Assembly (NCBI GenBank): GCA_002329285.1
Contig: DCTO01000102.1
Location: 41,423 to 52,380 of the forward strand
DNA from: Ruminococcaceae bacterium UBA1438
GTDB taxonomy: Bacteria > Bacillota > Clostridia > Oscillospirales > Acutalibacteraceae
Direction of reading: 5' to 3'
Length of the DNA: 10,958 nt
In this document: piece by piece, positions 1-7,124 of the stretch
How positions within the stretch are numbered: the stretch's first letter is position 1
Layout: each line of letters opens with the position of its first letter
Made by a program: the position numbers and the translations under genes
Notes under the pieces: generated by a model
What the model saw: the letters and a program-made list of their open reading frames with translations, nothing else
Told to the model about the DNA's origin: nothing
Database searches by the model: none

Positions 1-276
1 TCGTATTTTCGTTATGCTTCTTGCGTTGTAACTAACACTTTCCACGGAACAGTTTTTTCCATAAAGTTTAATAAAAAGTTTGCAACTGTTATCAGGGATA
101 CAAATTCAAATAAGTTAAGTGATTTACTTGATAAATTTGATTTTGCTAATCATATGCTTAAGGATTTGAATGATCTTGAGCATATTTTAGAGCAAGAAGT
201 TTCTTTTGATAATGCAAACAGAATTATTGCTGAAGAAACAAAAAAATCTAAGGACTATCTTTACAGTTATTGTTAG
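1..276 (+). CDS. Polysaccharide pyruvyl transferase family protein, C-terminal end (5' truncated by window)
   Basis: This is the last 91 codons of a gene that begins before the window; the reading frame is open from base 1 to the TAG at 274-276. The family transfers pyruvate from phosphoenolpyruvate onto sugars of cell-surface polysaccharides as a ketal. The segment VVTNTFHGTVFSIKFNK fits the conserved C-terminal block of the family (T-[DN]-[TS]-FHG-T-xFSI-xxNK), followed by the usual variable helix and a tail with the pattern of acidic residues, KKS and a final aromatic (TKKSKDYLYSY). The stop codon overlaps the ribosome binding site of the next gene, so the two are one transcript. Base composition is odd: by hand count about 29% GC, far below the genes that follow, which suggests a separately acquired piece of a variable capsule cluster. 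The family call is good; the acceptor sugar cannot be told. Confidence 0.8.
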   Translation, partial: SYFRYASCVVTNTFHGTVFSIKFNKKFATVIRDTNSNKLSDLLDKFDFANHMLKDLNDLEHILEQEVSFDNANRIIAEETKKSKDYLYSYC

Positions 277-284
277 GAGTATTT

Positions 285-1460
285 ATGGCAAATAATAAAA
301 ATGTTTCTTTTAAAAACAATGGCAAATTAAAGTTATTAATCATCGTCGGCACAAGGCCTGAAATCATCAGGCTTGCTGCGGTTATAAAGAAATGCCGCCG
401 ATATTTTGACACTGTTCTTGCGCACACTGGGCAGAATTATGATTATAATCTTAACGGCGTTTTCTTTAAGGATTTAGAGCTTGACGCGCCGGAGGTTTAT
501 ATGGATGCAGTCGGTGCTGATTTGGGCGAAACAATGGGCAATATCATTGCAAAATCATATCAGCTTATGGTTGATATAAAGCCCGATGCCGTGCTCGTTT
601 TGGGAGACACTAACAGCTGCCTTTCCGTTATCGGCGCAAAGAGGCTTCACATCCCGATTTTCCATATGGAAGCCGGAAATCGCTGCAAGGATGAGTGTCT
701 TCCGGAGGAGACAAACCGCCGCATTGTTGATATTATCAGCGATGTTAATCTTGCTTATTCAGAGCATGCCCGCCGCTATCTTGCAGACTGCGGCCTGCCG
801 AAGGAGCGTACATATGTAACAGGCTCTCCTATGGCAGAGGTGCTTCACGCAAATCTCGGCAAAATTGAGGCTTCAGATATTCATTCGCGCCTCGGCCTTG
901 AAAAGGGCAAATACATTCTGCTTTCTGCTCACAGGGAGGAAAATATTGACACTGAAAAGAATTTCATCAGCCTTTTTACTGCAATTAATGAAATGGCTGA
1001 AAAATACGATATGCCGATTTTGTACTCCTGCCATCCGCGCTCTAAAAAGCGCCTGGATGAATCCGGCTTTAAGCTTGATGAAAGAGTTATTCAGCATGAG
1101 CCTCTCGGCTTTAATGATTACAACTGCCTGCAGATGAACGCCTTTGCAGTTGTTTCTGACAGTGGCACTCTGCCTGAGGAGAGCAGCTTTTTCACAAGCA
1201 TCGGCAAGCCGTTTCCGGCAGTTTGCATCAGGACAAGCACGGAGCGCCCCGAGGCGCTTGATAAGGCTTGCTTCATCCTTGCGGGTATTGACAGCGGCAG
1301 CCTGCTTCAGGCGGTGGACACTGCTGTTGGTATGAATAAAAACGGCGATTTCGGAATTCCCGTTCCGGATTACACTGATGAAAATGTTTCAGACAAGGTT
1401 GTTAAAATCATTCAGAGCTACACGGGCGTAGTCAACAAAATGGTTTGGAGAAAATTCTGA
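285..1460 (+). CDS. capG: UDP-N-acetylglucosamine 2-epimerase family enzyme, CapG/FnlC (WbjD) type: UDP-L-FucNAc synthase
   Basis: Non-hydrolysing UDP-sugar 2-epimerase of 391 residues, GT-B fold, cytosolic. In the CapE-CapF-CapG route it converts UDP-2-acetamido-2,6-dideoxy-L-talose to UDP-N-acetyl-L-fucosamine. Motifs seen: VGTRPE (21-26), GDTNS (107-111), HMEAGNR (127-133), PEETNR (140-145), SAHREEN (214-220) and SDSGTLPEE near 300. HMEAGNR followed by PEETNR and YSEHARRYL is typical of the FnlC/WbjD branch rather than of WecB, whose corresponding stretch reads HVEAGLR with a different spacer. The ATG at 285 is preferred because AGGAG at 275-279 sits 5 nt before it; a TTG at 270 is also in frame but has no such site. 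The first 15 or so residues are an AT-rich extension ahead of the usual start of the family. A capF-type gene three genes downstream supports the specific function over WecB. Confidence 0.85.
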   Translation: MANNKNVSFKNNGKLKLLIIVGTRPEIIRLAAVIKKCRRYFDTVLAHTGQNYDYNLNGVFFKDLELDAPEVYMDAVGADLGETMGNIIAKSYQLMVDIKPDAVLVLGDTNSCLSVIGAKRLHIPIFHMEAGNRCKDECLPEETNRRIVDIISDVNLAYSEHARRYLADCGLPKERTYVTGSPMAEVLHANLGKIEASDIHSRLGLEKGKYILLSAHREENIDTEKNFISLFTAINEMAEKYDMPILYSCHPRSKKRLDESGFKLDERVIQHEPLGFNDYNCLQMNAFAVVSDSGTLPEESSFFTSIGKPFPAVCIRTSTERPEALDKACFILAGIDSGSLLQAVDTAVGMNKNGDFGIPVPDYTDENVSDKVVKIIQSYTGVVNKMVWRKF

Positions 1461-1463
1461 TTA

Positions 1464-2051
1464 ATGATTATTAAGGTTTTGCTTGTTGCTGCAATTTCGG
1501 CATATTTGTGCCTTTGGTGTGCTTTTCGCGAGCGCAAAAGGGCGGTGCTTGATTCTTTTGCGGCAACGGCTTTTCTGATTTATATTTATCTTGTTTTGGC
1601 AATAACGGTGCTGAGGCAGCCTGCGGCAGCTTTGCCGTCTGCCCGCCTTGTTCCGTTTTATTCCTATTACCTGATTGCAACAAAGGGCTGGCATTATATG
1701 AGCCTTTATGTTGCAGAGGAGGTTTTGGGAAATGTTTTGCTCTTTACGCCGCTCGGTATTATTGTTTCACAACTGATAAAACGAAAAACCAACTGGTGCT
1801 TTGCGCTGATAATCGGCGCGATTGTAAGCCTTGCTATTGAGTTTTATCAGTTTAAAAGCGGTATTGGCACTTTTGAAATTGATGATATAATTCATAACTG
1901 CCTCGGCGCTGTTTTCGGCTGTCTTGCAGGCAATTCGGTTGTATTAATTACAAAAGGGAAAAAGAAAAAAGCTGCGCTTTTATGCCTGCCGGTTTTGATT
2001 TTTATTTTTGTTATCGGCGCTTGTTCGCTTATATCAATTTTCTTTAGATAG
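1464..2051 (+). CDS. VanZ-like family integral membrane protein
   Basis: A 195-residue protein with about six predicted membrane segments (roughly 2-21, 33-50, 85-104, 111-128, 143-163, 170-194). The VanZ family pattern is clear: RLVPFYSY (61-68), LGN plus FTPLG (88-98), IEFYQ (125-129), and FEIDD with the following Asn and Gly (137-148). The family is named after the teicoplanin-resistance accessory protein of enterococci, but its biochemical activity is not established, and members occur in many cell-envelope loci. The start codon lies 3 bases after the stop of the epimerase gene with only a distant GGAG (1446-1449), so translation is probably coupled to that gene. Its position between two UDP-FucNAc enzymes suggests a link to polysaccharide assembly or envelope, not to antibiotic resistance; that is inference. 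Family call firm, function unknown. Confidence 0.85.
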   Translation: MIIKVLLVAAISAYLCLWCAFRERKRAVLDSFAATAFLIYIYLVLAITVLRQPAAALPSARLVPFYSYYLIATKGWHYMSLYVAEEVLGNVLLFTPLGIIVSQLIKRKTNWCFALIIGAIVSLAIEFYQFKSGIGTFEIDDIIHNCLGAVFGCLAGNSVVLITKGKKKKAALLCLPVLIFIFVIGACSLISIFFR

Positions 2052-2068
2052 AAAAGGGAGAGGTAAGA

Positions 2069-3283
2069 TTGGATTTACAGTTAAATACAACTCAAAAAGC
2101 AGTCTTATCTCTGCTTAAATCAGCGCTCTTCGGCAGCGAAGCTTTGCTACCCGATAGCTTAAACTGGAGAGAGGTTTTTGTTGAATGCCAGAGGCAGACG
2201 GTTGCCGCTCTGGCTTTTTCGTCTGTTCCAAAGGGCGCTTTAACTGATGATCAGTATAATAAATGGAAGCGCCTTTCAAAAATGGTTATCGCGAATAATC
2301 TTCAGGTAAGCTTTGATCACACAAGCCTTCATCAGCTTCTTTCTGAAAACGGCATTCCTTATGTTATTTTAAAGGGTTGTGCTTCCGCTGCGTATTATCC
2401 AGAGCCAAGCCTCAGAATGATGGGCGATGTTGATTTTTTGGTCTATAAGGATAACATAGAAGCCGTTACTGCGCTTTTGTGCAAAAACGGCTTTGAATAT
2501 GATAAGGCTTTCAATCCTTATGAAAGGGCTTTCAGTAAGGAGGAATCCGTCTGGGAGCTCCATTGGGATGTTAACGGTGCGCCCGGCGGTAGAGCGGGGA
2601 AGATTATTCACCAATACGTTTTAAAAATGATTGATAATGCGGAAAAAACCAAAACTCCCGAGGGCTGCTATATGATCCCCTGTGCTTTTGATCACGGGCT
2701 TGTTATGCTGCTTCATTGCAGCATTCATTTGCTCAACGGCGGCATAGGTCTTCGCCATTTGTGCGACTGGGCTGTTTTTGTTGAACAGTTTTCTGATGAG
2801 GAGTTTTCAAATCTGTTTGAGAAAAGGCTGAAAGCGGCAGGGCTGTGGCGCTTTGCGCAGATTTTAACTGCTACCTGTTCTGAATTTCTCGGCGCTTCTG
2901 AAAAAGAGTGGGCAAAGGCTGAAAACAAAGAAATGCTTCTTGAATTAATTCTTGATATTTTTGAGGCAGGCAATTTCGGCAAAAAGGATGAAACCCGCAT
3001 GGATGAGGCAAAATTCATCACAAATAAATCCAAGGGGGTTATTGATAATGCCGCCCCCGTAAGGCAGCTTATGGAATCCTCTTTCGATATAGTTAAGGCG
3101 CATTGGGGCGCGGCTGAAAAGCATCCTGTGCTTCTTCCGATCGGCACTGCATATTTTGGTGGGCGCTATTTAATCAGAAGCATTATAGGCAAAAGAAGAA
3201 GGCTTAATCCCCGTCAGCTTGCGATAAAGGCAAATGAGCGAAAAGAGCTTTACAGAAATCTGAAATTATTTGAGGTTGAATAA
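2069..3283 (+). CDS. Nucleotidyltransferase-fold protein of the NTP_transf_5 type, function unknown
   Basis: A 404-residue soluble protein. The core resembles the uncharacterised nucleotidyltransferase family NTP_transf_5: VILKG (99-103), YYPEPSLRMMGDVDFLV (109-125, with the acidic pair D120 and D122 expected to bind metal), then ELHWDV (163-168). Members occur in polysaccharide and peptide-modification clusters, but I know of no settled substrate. The TTG start is chosen because GGGAGAGG (2056-2063) lies 5 nt upstream and the first internal ATG would remove 71 residues and leave too little before the core. It lies 17 nt after the VanZ gene and is followed closely by the capF-type gene, so it belongs to the same operon. 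It might nucleotidylate a sugar, lipid or protein; the sequence cannot decide between these. Confidence 0.75.
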   Translation: MDLQLNTTQKAVLSLLKSALFGSEALLPDSLNWREVFVECQRQTVAALAFSSVPKGALTDDQYNKWKRLSKMVIANNLQVSFDHTSLHQLLSENGIPYVILKGCASAAYYPEPSLRMMGDVDFLVYKDNIEAVTALLCKNGFEYDKAFNPYERAFSKEESVWELHWDVNGAPGGRAGKIIHQYVLKMIDNAEKTKTPEGCYMIPCAFDHGLVMLLHCSIHLLNGGIGLRHLCDWAVFVEQFSDEEFSNLFEKRLKAAGLWRFAQILTATCSEFLGASEKEWAKAENKEMLLELILDIFEAGNFGKKDETRMDEAKFITNKSKGVIDNAAPVRQLMESSFDIVKAHWGAAEKHPVLLPIGTAYFGGRYLIRSIIGKRRRLNPRQLAIKANERKELYRNLKLFEVE

Positions 3284-3308
3284 TACTTGTTTTTTTACAG
3301 GAGCAGCT

Positions 3309-4505
3309 ATGAATATTTTAGTTACAGGCGCAAGGGGAATGGTTGGCACAGCCCTTGTTGAAAATTTAAAAAATATCAGGGATGGCAAAAATAAAACCCG
3401 CCCCGATATTCATATTGATGAGATATATTCTTATGATGTTGAGAATACCCCACAGGAATTAGAGGCCTTTTGCCAAAAGGCTGATTTCATTTTTAATCTT
3501 GCAGGCGTAAACCGCCCCAAGAATAATGATGAATTTATGAGCGGCAATTTCGGCTTTGCGGGAGAACTGCTTTCTGCGCTTAAAAAGCATGGCAACAAAG
3601 CGCAGATTATGCTTTCCTCCTCAATTCAGGCAACACTCATCGGAAGATACGGCGATTCCGATTACGGTAAAAGCAAGCTTGCGGGAGAGGAGCTTTTCTT
3701 TGATTATGAAAGGGAAACGGGCGTTAAGGTTTATGTTTACCGCTTTCCAAATTTAATGGGGCATTCCCGCCCGAATTATAACAGCGCGGTTTCAACCTTC
3801 TGCAACGCGGTTGCAAACGATTTGCCCTTCACGGTTAATGACCGCAGCACAGAGCTTGAGCTGCTCTATATTGATGATTTGGTTGAGGCAATGTTTGATC
3901 TTCTTGAGGGCAGGGAGCAGCACTGCGATTATGACGGCTTAACTCCCGTGCCGAAGGCAGACGGAAAATTCTGCTTTGTGCCGAATACTCACAGGGTAAC
4001 CCTCGGCGAAATTGTTGATTTGCTTGAAAGCTTTAAGGCTCAGCCTCAAACGCTTGTTTTGCCGTCGATTCCAAGCGGCAGCTTTGCAAAGAAGCTTTAC
4101 AGTCTTTATTTATCCTATCTTCCGCAAGAAAAGGTAAAGTTTCCGCTTAAGATGAATGTTGATGAAAGGGGCTCATTTACGGAGCTTTTGAAAACTGCAG
4201 ACCATGGCCAGTTTTCCGTCAACATCAGCAAGCCCGGCATAACAAAGGGGCAGCATTGGCATAATTCCAAATGGGAATTTTTCATTGTTGTTTCCGGCAG
4301 GGCATTGATTCAGGAAAGAAAAATCGGTTCCGATGATATAATTGAGTTCGAGGTAAGCGGTGAAAAAATCGAAGCCGTGCATATGCTTCCGGGCTGGACT
4401 CATAATATCATCAATCAGAGTAATACGGAGGATTTGGTTACTCTGATGTGGGCAAACGAGCAGTTTGATCCCAATCATCCTGACACATTTTTTGAGCCCG
4501 TATAA
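3309..4505 (+). CDS. capF: CapF/FnlB (WbjC) type UDP-2-acetamido-2,6-dideoxy-hexulose reductase/epimerase, SDR plus cupin
   Basis: A bifunctional 398-residue enzyme for UDP-N-acetyl-L-fucosamine synthesis. Residues 1 to about 265 are an extended SDR domain: GARGMVG (7-13) binds NAD(P), SSS (103-105) and YGKSK (Y119, K123) form the catalytic set. Residues from about 280 to 398 are a cupin: the HWH pair (316, 318), E323 and H365 are the likely metal ligands. In the characterised S. aureus CapF the cupin epimerises C3 and the SDR domain reduces C4, giving the 6-deoxy-L-talose compound that CapG then epimerises. The ATG at 3309 is chosen because AGGAG (3299-3303) is 5 nt upstream; an in-frame TTG at 3270 overlaps the previous gene and lacks a site. 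It is the last gene of the operon, with a terminator directly after. The partner dehydratase (capE) is not in the window. Confidence 0.88.
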   Translation: MNILVTGARGMVGTALVENLKNIRDGKNKTRPDIHIDEIYSYDVENTPQELEAFCQKADFIFNLAGVNRPKNNDEFMSGNFGFAGELLSALKKHGNKAQIMLSSSIQATLIGRYGDSDYGKSKLAGEELFFDYERETGVKVYVYRFPNLMGHSRPNYNSAVSTFCNAVANDLPFTVNDRSTELELLYIDDLVEAMFDLLEGREQHCDYDGLTPVPKADGKFCFVPNTHRVTLGEIVDLLESFKAQPQTLVLPSIPSGSFAKKLYSLYLSYLPQEKVKFPLKMNVDERGSFTELLKTADHGQFSVNISKPGITKGQHWHNSKWEFFIVVSGRALIQERKIGSDDIIEFEVSGEKIEAVHMLPGWTHNIINQSNTEDLVTLMWANEQFDPNHPDTFFEPV

Positions 4506-4521
4506 CATAATAGGTATAAAA

Positions 4522-4552
4522 AAACCCCTGAACGGTTTTCGTTCAGGGGTTT
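4522..4552. terminator. Bidirectional intrinsic terminator between convergent genes
   Basis: Perfect 13-bp stem (4522-4534 with 4540-4552, core CCCCTGAACG) and a 5-nt loop. It is flanked by an A-run on the left, which gives a long U-tract when transcribed leftward, and by TTTATT on the right. It sits between the capF stop (4505) and the kinase stop (4563), so it serves both, with the better U-tract on the - strand. Confidence 0.92.
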
Positions 4553-4562
4553 ATTGCTTACT

Positions 4563-6182
4563 TTATCCGTTAAGGATTTCAAAGTTCTTTTTGTTATCCT
4601 TATAAAGGTTTTTGAAAACGGTGAAGTTGCGGTCATAAACAGCCTTGTTTTCCTTGTTAGGATGATAAACGGTTTTTGCAGGGATAAGCTTTTTAACATC
4701 CTTCATTGAAGGAATAAGCCCCATGCCAACTGCAATGCAGGCAGCTGCGCCCACTGCGCCGATGTTCTGCGGCGAATCAACAACCTCAACGTCCCTTTGC
4801 AGAATGTCAGAAAGAATCTGGCATGTTGTTGAGCCGAGTGCACCGCCTCCGCAGAAGCGAACAGATTTGGCTATGTTAACATCTTTCTTTATATCCTGCC
4901 TTTCAAGCATCCACCTCATATGGAAGCAGATACCCTCAACAACTGCACGGATAAGCTCCGTCTTTCCTGTTTCAAGCTTGATGTTGAAGAACATACCTGC
5001 GGCATTCGGGTCCTCAAACGGGCAACGGTTGCCGTGAAGCCACGGAGTGAAAACAACTCCGTTTGAGCCCGGCTCAGCGCGTTCAACAACCTCTTCAAGA
5101 TAGTCATAAAGATTAACAGCGATATCCTCATAGCTGTCCGAAGGTGCTCCGTGGTGTGAAAGATAAACGCCGATTTCATCAAGCGCAAGGTGGTCCTTAA
5201 CCCAGCTTACGCATTTGTTTGAGGTTTCAAGCTCTGCAAAATAGATGTATGATTCGGGGTCAGCGCCAACGATGGCGGCAATACTTGCAGTTGCGTCAAC
5301 AATCTGTTTTTCAACAACGGTGCCAACCCAGCCGGATGTGCCTGAATAGATATGCGTGTCGCCAACCTCAACAGCGCCTGCGCCAACGCCGATGAGTGAA
5401 GCGTCACCTCCACCGCCATAAACTGCCGTGCCCGCAGCAAGCCCAAGCTCTGCGGCAGCTTTCTCGGTAATCCTGCCAACTCTGTCCGTGCTCTTCATAA
5501 TTTTCGGCAGATGCTCAATATTAATGCCAAACATATCGCAAAGCGGCTTGCACCAGCCCTCGTGGCCTTTTCTTGTATCGTAAATCATAGTTGCGAAAGC
5601 GGAGTCAGTTGTCATAACAAATTCGCCGCTTGCACGCAGAATGAGGTATTCCTTAACGTCAAGCCATTTATAGAGCTTTTTGAAATTTTCGGGCTCGTGC
5701 TTTTCAAGCCATTTGTATTTCCATAAGGGGTCCTTAACGGAAAGGGGAGCGGCACCCGTGTGTTTAAGGCATTTAAGCAGCTTTGCAGCGTCCGCACCGG
5801 CAATCTGGAAACCGTGCGCAATGCCTTCCTTGAGCTCCTTCGTTGCACGCTGGTCCATATATGTCATCGGGCGGCGAATGCAGTTGCCTTCCCTGTCAAC
5901 AGGAACAAAGCCCTGCATAGCCGAGCAAAAGCTGATGCCTTCAATTTGTTCCTTTGTGATGCCAGGAGCTTTTCTGAAAACTTCCTTTGTTGTCAGGCAC
6001 ATCGCCTGCCACCATTCCTCGGCATCCTGTTCGGCACCGCCCTTAACGCCTGTTTCCTCATCAACAAAAAGGCTGTAACCCGATGTCTGCGAAGCAATGA
6101 TTTTTATTTCCTCGTCAATTTCAATAAGACAGGTTTTGATGCCGGTTGTGCCGGTATCGTAGGTGATAACATATTTTGCCAT
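4563..6182 (-). CDS. FGGY-family carbohydrate kinase (xylulokinase-like)
   Basis: A 539-residue cytosolic ATP-dependent sugar kinase. Seen: the N-terminal phosphate loop DTGTTGIK (9-16), CSAMQGFVPVD (86-96) and YMDQRA (108-113) in the substrate half, GGGGDAS (256-262) with D260 as the expected catalytic base, SGTSGW (280-285), WLHGNRCPFEDPNAAG (381-396), and FCGGGALGS (443-451) for the adenosine site. Length is slightly above the usual 480-520. Best general match is to xylulokinase-type members, but FGGY substrate identity is poorly predictable from sequence. The ATG at 6182 has a GGAGG site (complement of 6187-6191). It follows the TetR gene by 46 bases on the same strand and has its own probable promoter. 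Its neighbours, an aldolase-family protein and a class III aminotransferase, suggest that it phosphorylates a ketose, aminosugar or polyol before aldol cleavage. No isomerase or transporter is in the window. Confidence 0.85.
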   Translation of the reverse strand: MAKYVITYDTGTTGIKTCLIEIDEEIKIIASQTSGYSLFVDEETGVKGGAEQDAEEWWQAMCLTTKEVFRKAPGITKEQIEGISFCSAMQGFVPVDREGNCIRRPMTYMDQRATKELKEGIAHGFQIAGADAAKLLKCLKHTGAAPLSVKDPLWKYKWLEKHEPENFKKLYKWLDVKEYLILRASGEFVMTTDSAFATMIYDTRKGHEGWCKPLCDMFGINIEHLPKIMKSTDRVGRITEKAAAELGLAAGTAVYGGGGDASLIGVGAGAVEVGDTHIYSGTSGWVGTVVEKQIVDATASIAAIVGADPESYIYFAELETSNKCVSWVKDHLALDEIGVYLSHHGAPSDSYEDIAVNLYDYLEEVVERAEPGSNGVVFTPWLHGNRCPFEDPNAAGMFFNIKLETGKTELIRAVVEGICFHMRWMLERQDIKKDVNIAKSVRFCGGGALGSTTCQILSDILQRDVEVVDSPQNIGAVGAAACIAVGMGLIPSMKDVKKLIPAKTVYHPNKENKAVYDRNFTVFKNLYKDNKKNFEILNG

Positions 6183-6212
6183 AATATCCTCCGTATTAAA
6201 TAATAATTACCC

Positions 6213-6242
6213 ATTATAATATTCGCTTTCAGCTTTTTTCAA
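6213..6242 (-). promoter_or_regulatory. Probable promoter of the FGGY kinase gene
   Basis: Read on the - strand: TTGAAA (complement of 6237-6242), an 18-bp spacer and TATAAT (complement of 6213-6218), with the likely start near 6206, about 24 bases before the kinase ATG. The -35 element lies inside the last codons of the TetR gene. No copy of the GTGAGC palindrome is nearby, so the kinase may be partly independent of the regulator. Confidence 0.5.
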
Positions 6243-6891
6243 AGGTGAATGCGGATTCAACAAATTTAAGCAGCTGGCGCACGATTTCCTCATCGTCAAG
6301 CTCGTCAATATTAACGCCTGTGTAAATGCAAAGGCGCTCTTTATAATATTCACAGCTGAAGGAAAACTGCAGCATCATCAGCAGATTATCAAGAAAAAAG
6401 GCAAACATCCTTGGGTTAAGGTCCTGGCGAACATCTCCGCTTGCAAGCGCCTGCGCAATGGCAGTGATGTAAATTGTGCTTGTCTGCCCCTCAATCTCTC
6501 TTGCGAGGCGAACGGCGCGCTCACCGTCCTTTTCCGCTGTGATTTCATTATAAAGCTTAATGTATTTTGTGTTATTTCTTGAGAGAACAAGGGAAGCGCG
6601 GATAACTCTTTCCGCCTTTTTCAGCAGCTTATCGTCGCTTTTCATAACCTCCTCAAGGGTGGTTTGCAAAATCATCATGCCCTTTGAAAGGCAGGTTAAA
6701 AACAAATCCTCTTTGGTGGAAAAGTATTTATACATAAGCCCGATGCTTATTCCGGCATTTTTTGCAATCACATTTATGTTTGCGTTTTTAAAGCCCTTTG
6801 ATGAGAATTCATCAATCGCAATGTCCAGCAGATAATTCTGCCTTTCCTCCGATAATCTCGCAAAGGCCTCTTTGTGATAATTAGTAATCAT
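6229..6891 (-). CDS. TetR/AcrR-family transcriptional regulator
   Basis: A 220-residue DNA-binding repressor. Residues about 16-62 are a classic TetR helix-turn-helix: LLDIAIDEFSSKGFKNANI, then VIAKNAGISIGLMYKYFSTKEDLF, where the recognition helix and the YKYFSTKEDL signature are evident. The rest is a helical ligand and dimer domain without recognisable ligand specificity. The start is uncertain: the ATG at 6891 gives the usual family length but has no clear ribosome binding site, while a TTG at 6951 would add 20 atypical residues. The gene lies between the kinase (same strand, 46 bases downstream) and the divergent aminotransferase operon, the standard position for a local repressor. The two palindromes at 7098-7140 are its probable operators. 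The inducer is presumably a substrate or intermediate of the neighbouring enzymes, which is inference. Confidence 0.88.
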   Translation of the reverse strand: MITNYHKEAFARLSEERQNYLLDIAIDEFSSKGFKNANINVIAKNAGISIGLMYKYFSTKEDLFLTCLSKGMMILQTTLEEVMKSDDKLLKKAERVIRASLVLSRNNTKYIKLYNEITAEKDGERAVRLAREIEGQTSTIYITAIAQALASGDVRQDLNPRMFAFFLDNLLMMLQFSFSCEYYKERLCIYTGVNIDELDDEEIVRQLLKFVESAFTFEKS

Positions 6892-6910
6892 TTTTTTTAT
6901 TTTCGTATCA

Positions 6911-6942
6911 TTGCACAAAAAGGAAAAAAATGCTTTGTGCAA
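6911..6942. repeat. Perfect 9-bp inverted repeat in the tetR leader
   Basis: TTGCACAAA (6911-6919) and TTTGTGCAA (6934-6942) are exact reverse complements separated by 14 bases. The repeat lies about 20 bases upstream of the preferred tetR ATG. It could be a hairpin in the 5' leader or a binding site for another regulator; its sequence differs from the GTGAGC palindromes. Confidence 0.55.
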
Positions 6943-6975
6943 GTGCAACAAATATAACAGCCTTTCTTCGGTTTT

Positions 6976-7005
6976 AATATAGTTATACTAACACAAAATA
7001 AACAA
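6976..7005 (-). promoter_or_regulatory. Possible promoter for tetR
   Basis: On the - strand a TTGTTT (complement of 7000-7005), an 18-bp spacer and TATATT (complement of 6976-6981) could drive tetR, placing the leader repeat in the mRNA. The match is moderate in a very AT-rich stretch, and other TATAAC-like boxes lie nearby. Confidence 0.3.
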
Positions 7006-7054
7006 TACTGCAATAATTTATAATGAATTTCAACAAAATTTATTAATTAAAGGT

Positions 7055-7082
7055 TTGACAAATCGTTAAAAAGTGATATACT
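7055..7082 (+). promoter_or_regulatory. Promoter of the aminotransferase-aldolase operon
   Basis: Near-consensus sigma-A type promoter: TTGACA (7055-7060), 16-bp spacer, TATACT (7077-7082). The expected start is close to 7089, leaving a leader of about 74 bases that contains both operator palindromes. Confidence 0.8.
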
Positions 7083-7097
7083 TAAAGAGTAATATTA

Positions 7098-7113
7098 GTG
7101 AGTAAGTGCTCAC
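7098..7113. promoter_or_regulatory. TetR operator palindrome, proximal copy
   Basis: GTGAGTAAGTGCTCAC: the arms match at five of six positions (GTGAG with CTCAC, the sixth pair mismatched). It begins about 9 bases after the predicted transcription start and would block initiation or early elongation when bound. Size, symmetry and position fit a TetR-family site. Confidence 0.75.
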
Positions 7114-7124
7114 GCAAATAAATC

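Noticed and set aside
270..284. Upstream TTG start for the capG-type gene
   Set aside because: The ATG at 285 has AGGAG 5 nt upstream; the TTG overlaps the previous stop region and has no site.
1464..2051. Glycopeptide-resistance gene (vanZ proper)
   Set aside because: Only the family fold matches; no vanHAX-type genes are near and the setting is a polysaccharide operon.
3270..3308. Upstream TTG start for the capF-type gene
   Set aside because: It would overlap the preceding gene and add residues ahead of the Rossmann start; ATG 3309 with AGGAG fits the family start MNILVTGA.
4723..6203. Several long open frames on the + strand across the kinase gene
   Set aside because: They are antisense shadows of the FGGY kinase; none has a ribosome binding site or recognisable domain.
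6892..6951. Longer TetR form starting at TTG 6951
   Set aside because: No ribosome binding site at proper distance, and the extra 20 residues (encoded across the inverted repeat) are atypical for the family. The ATG at 6891 is not well supported either, so this stays open.
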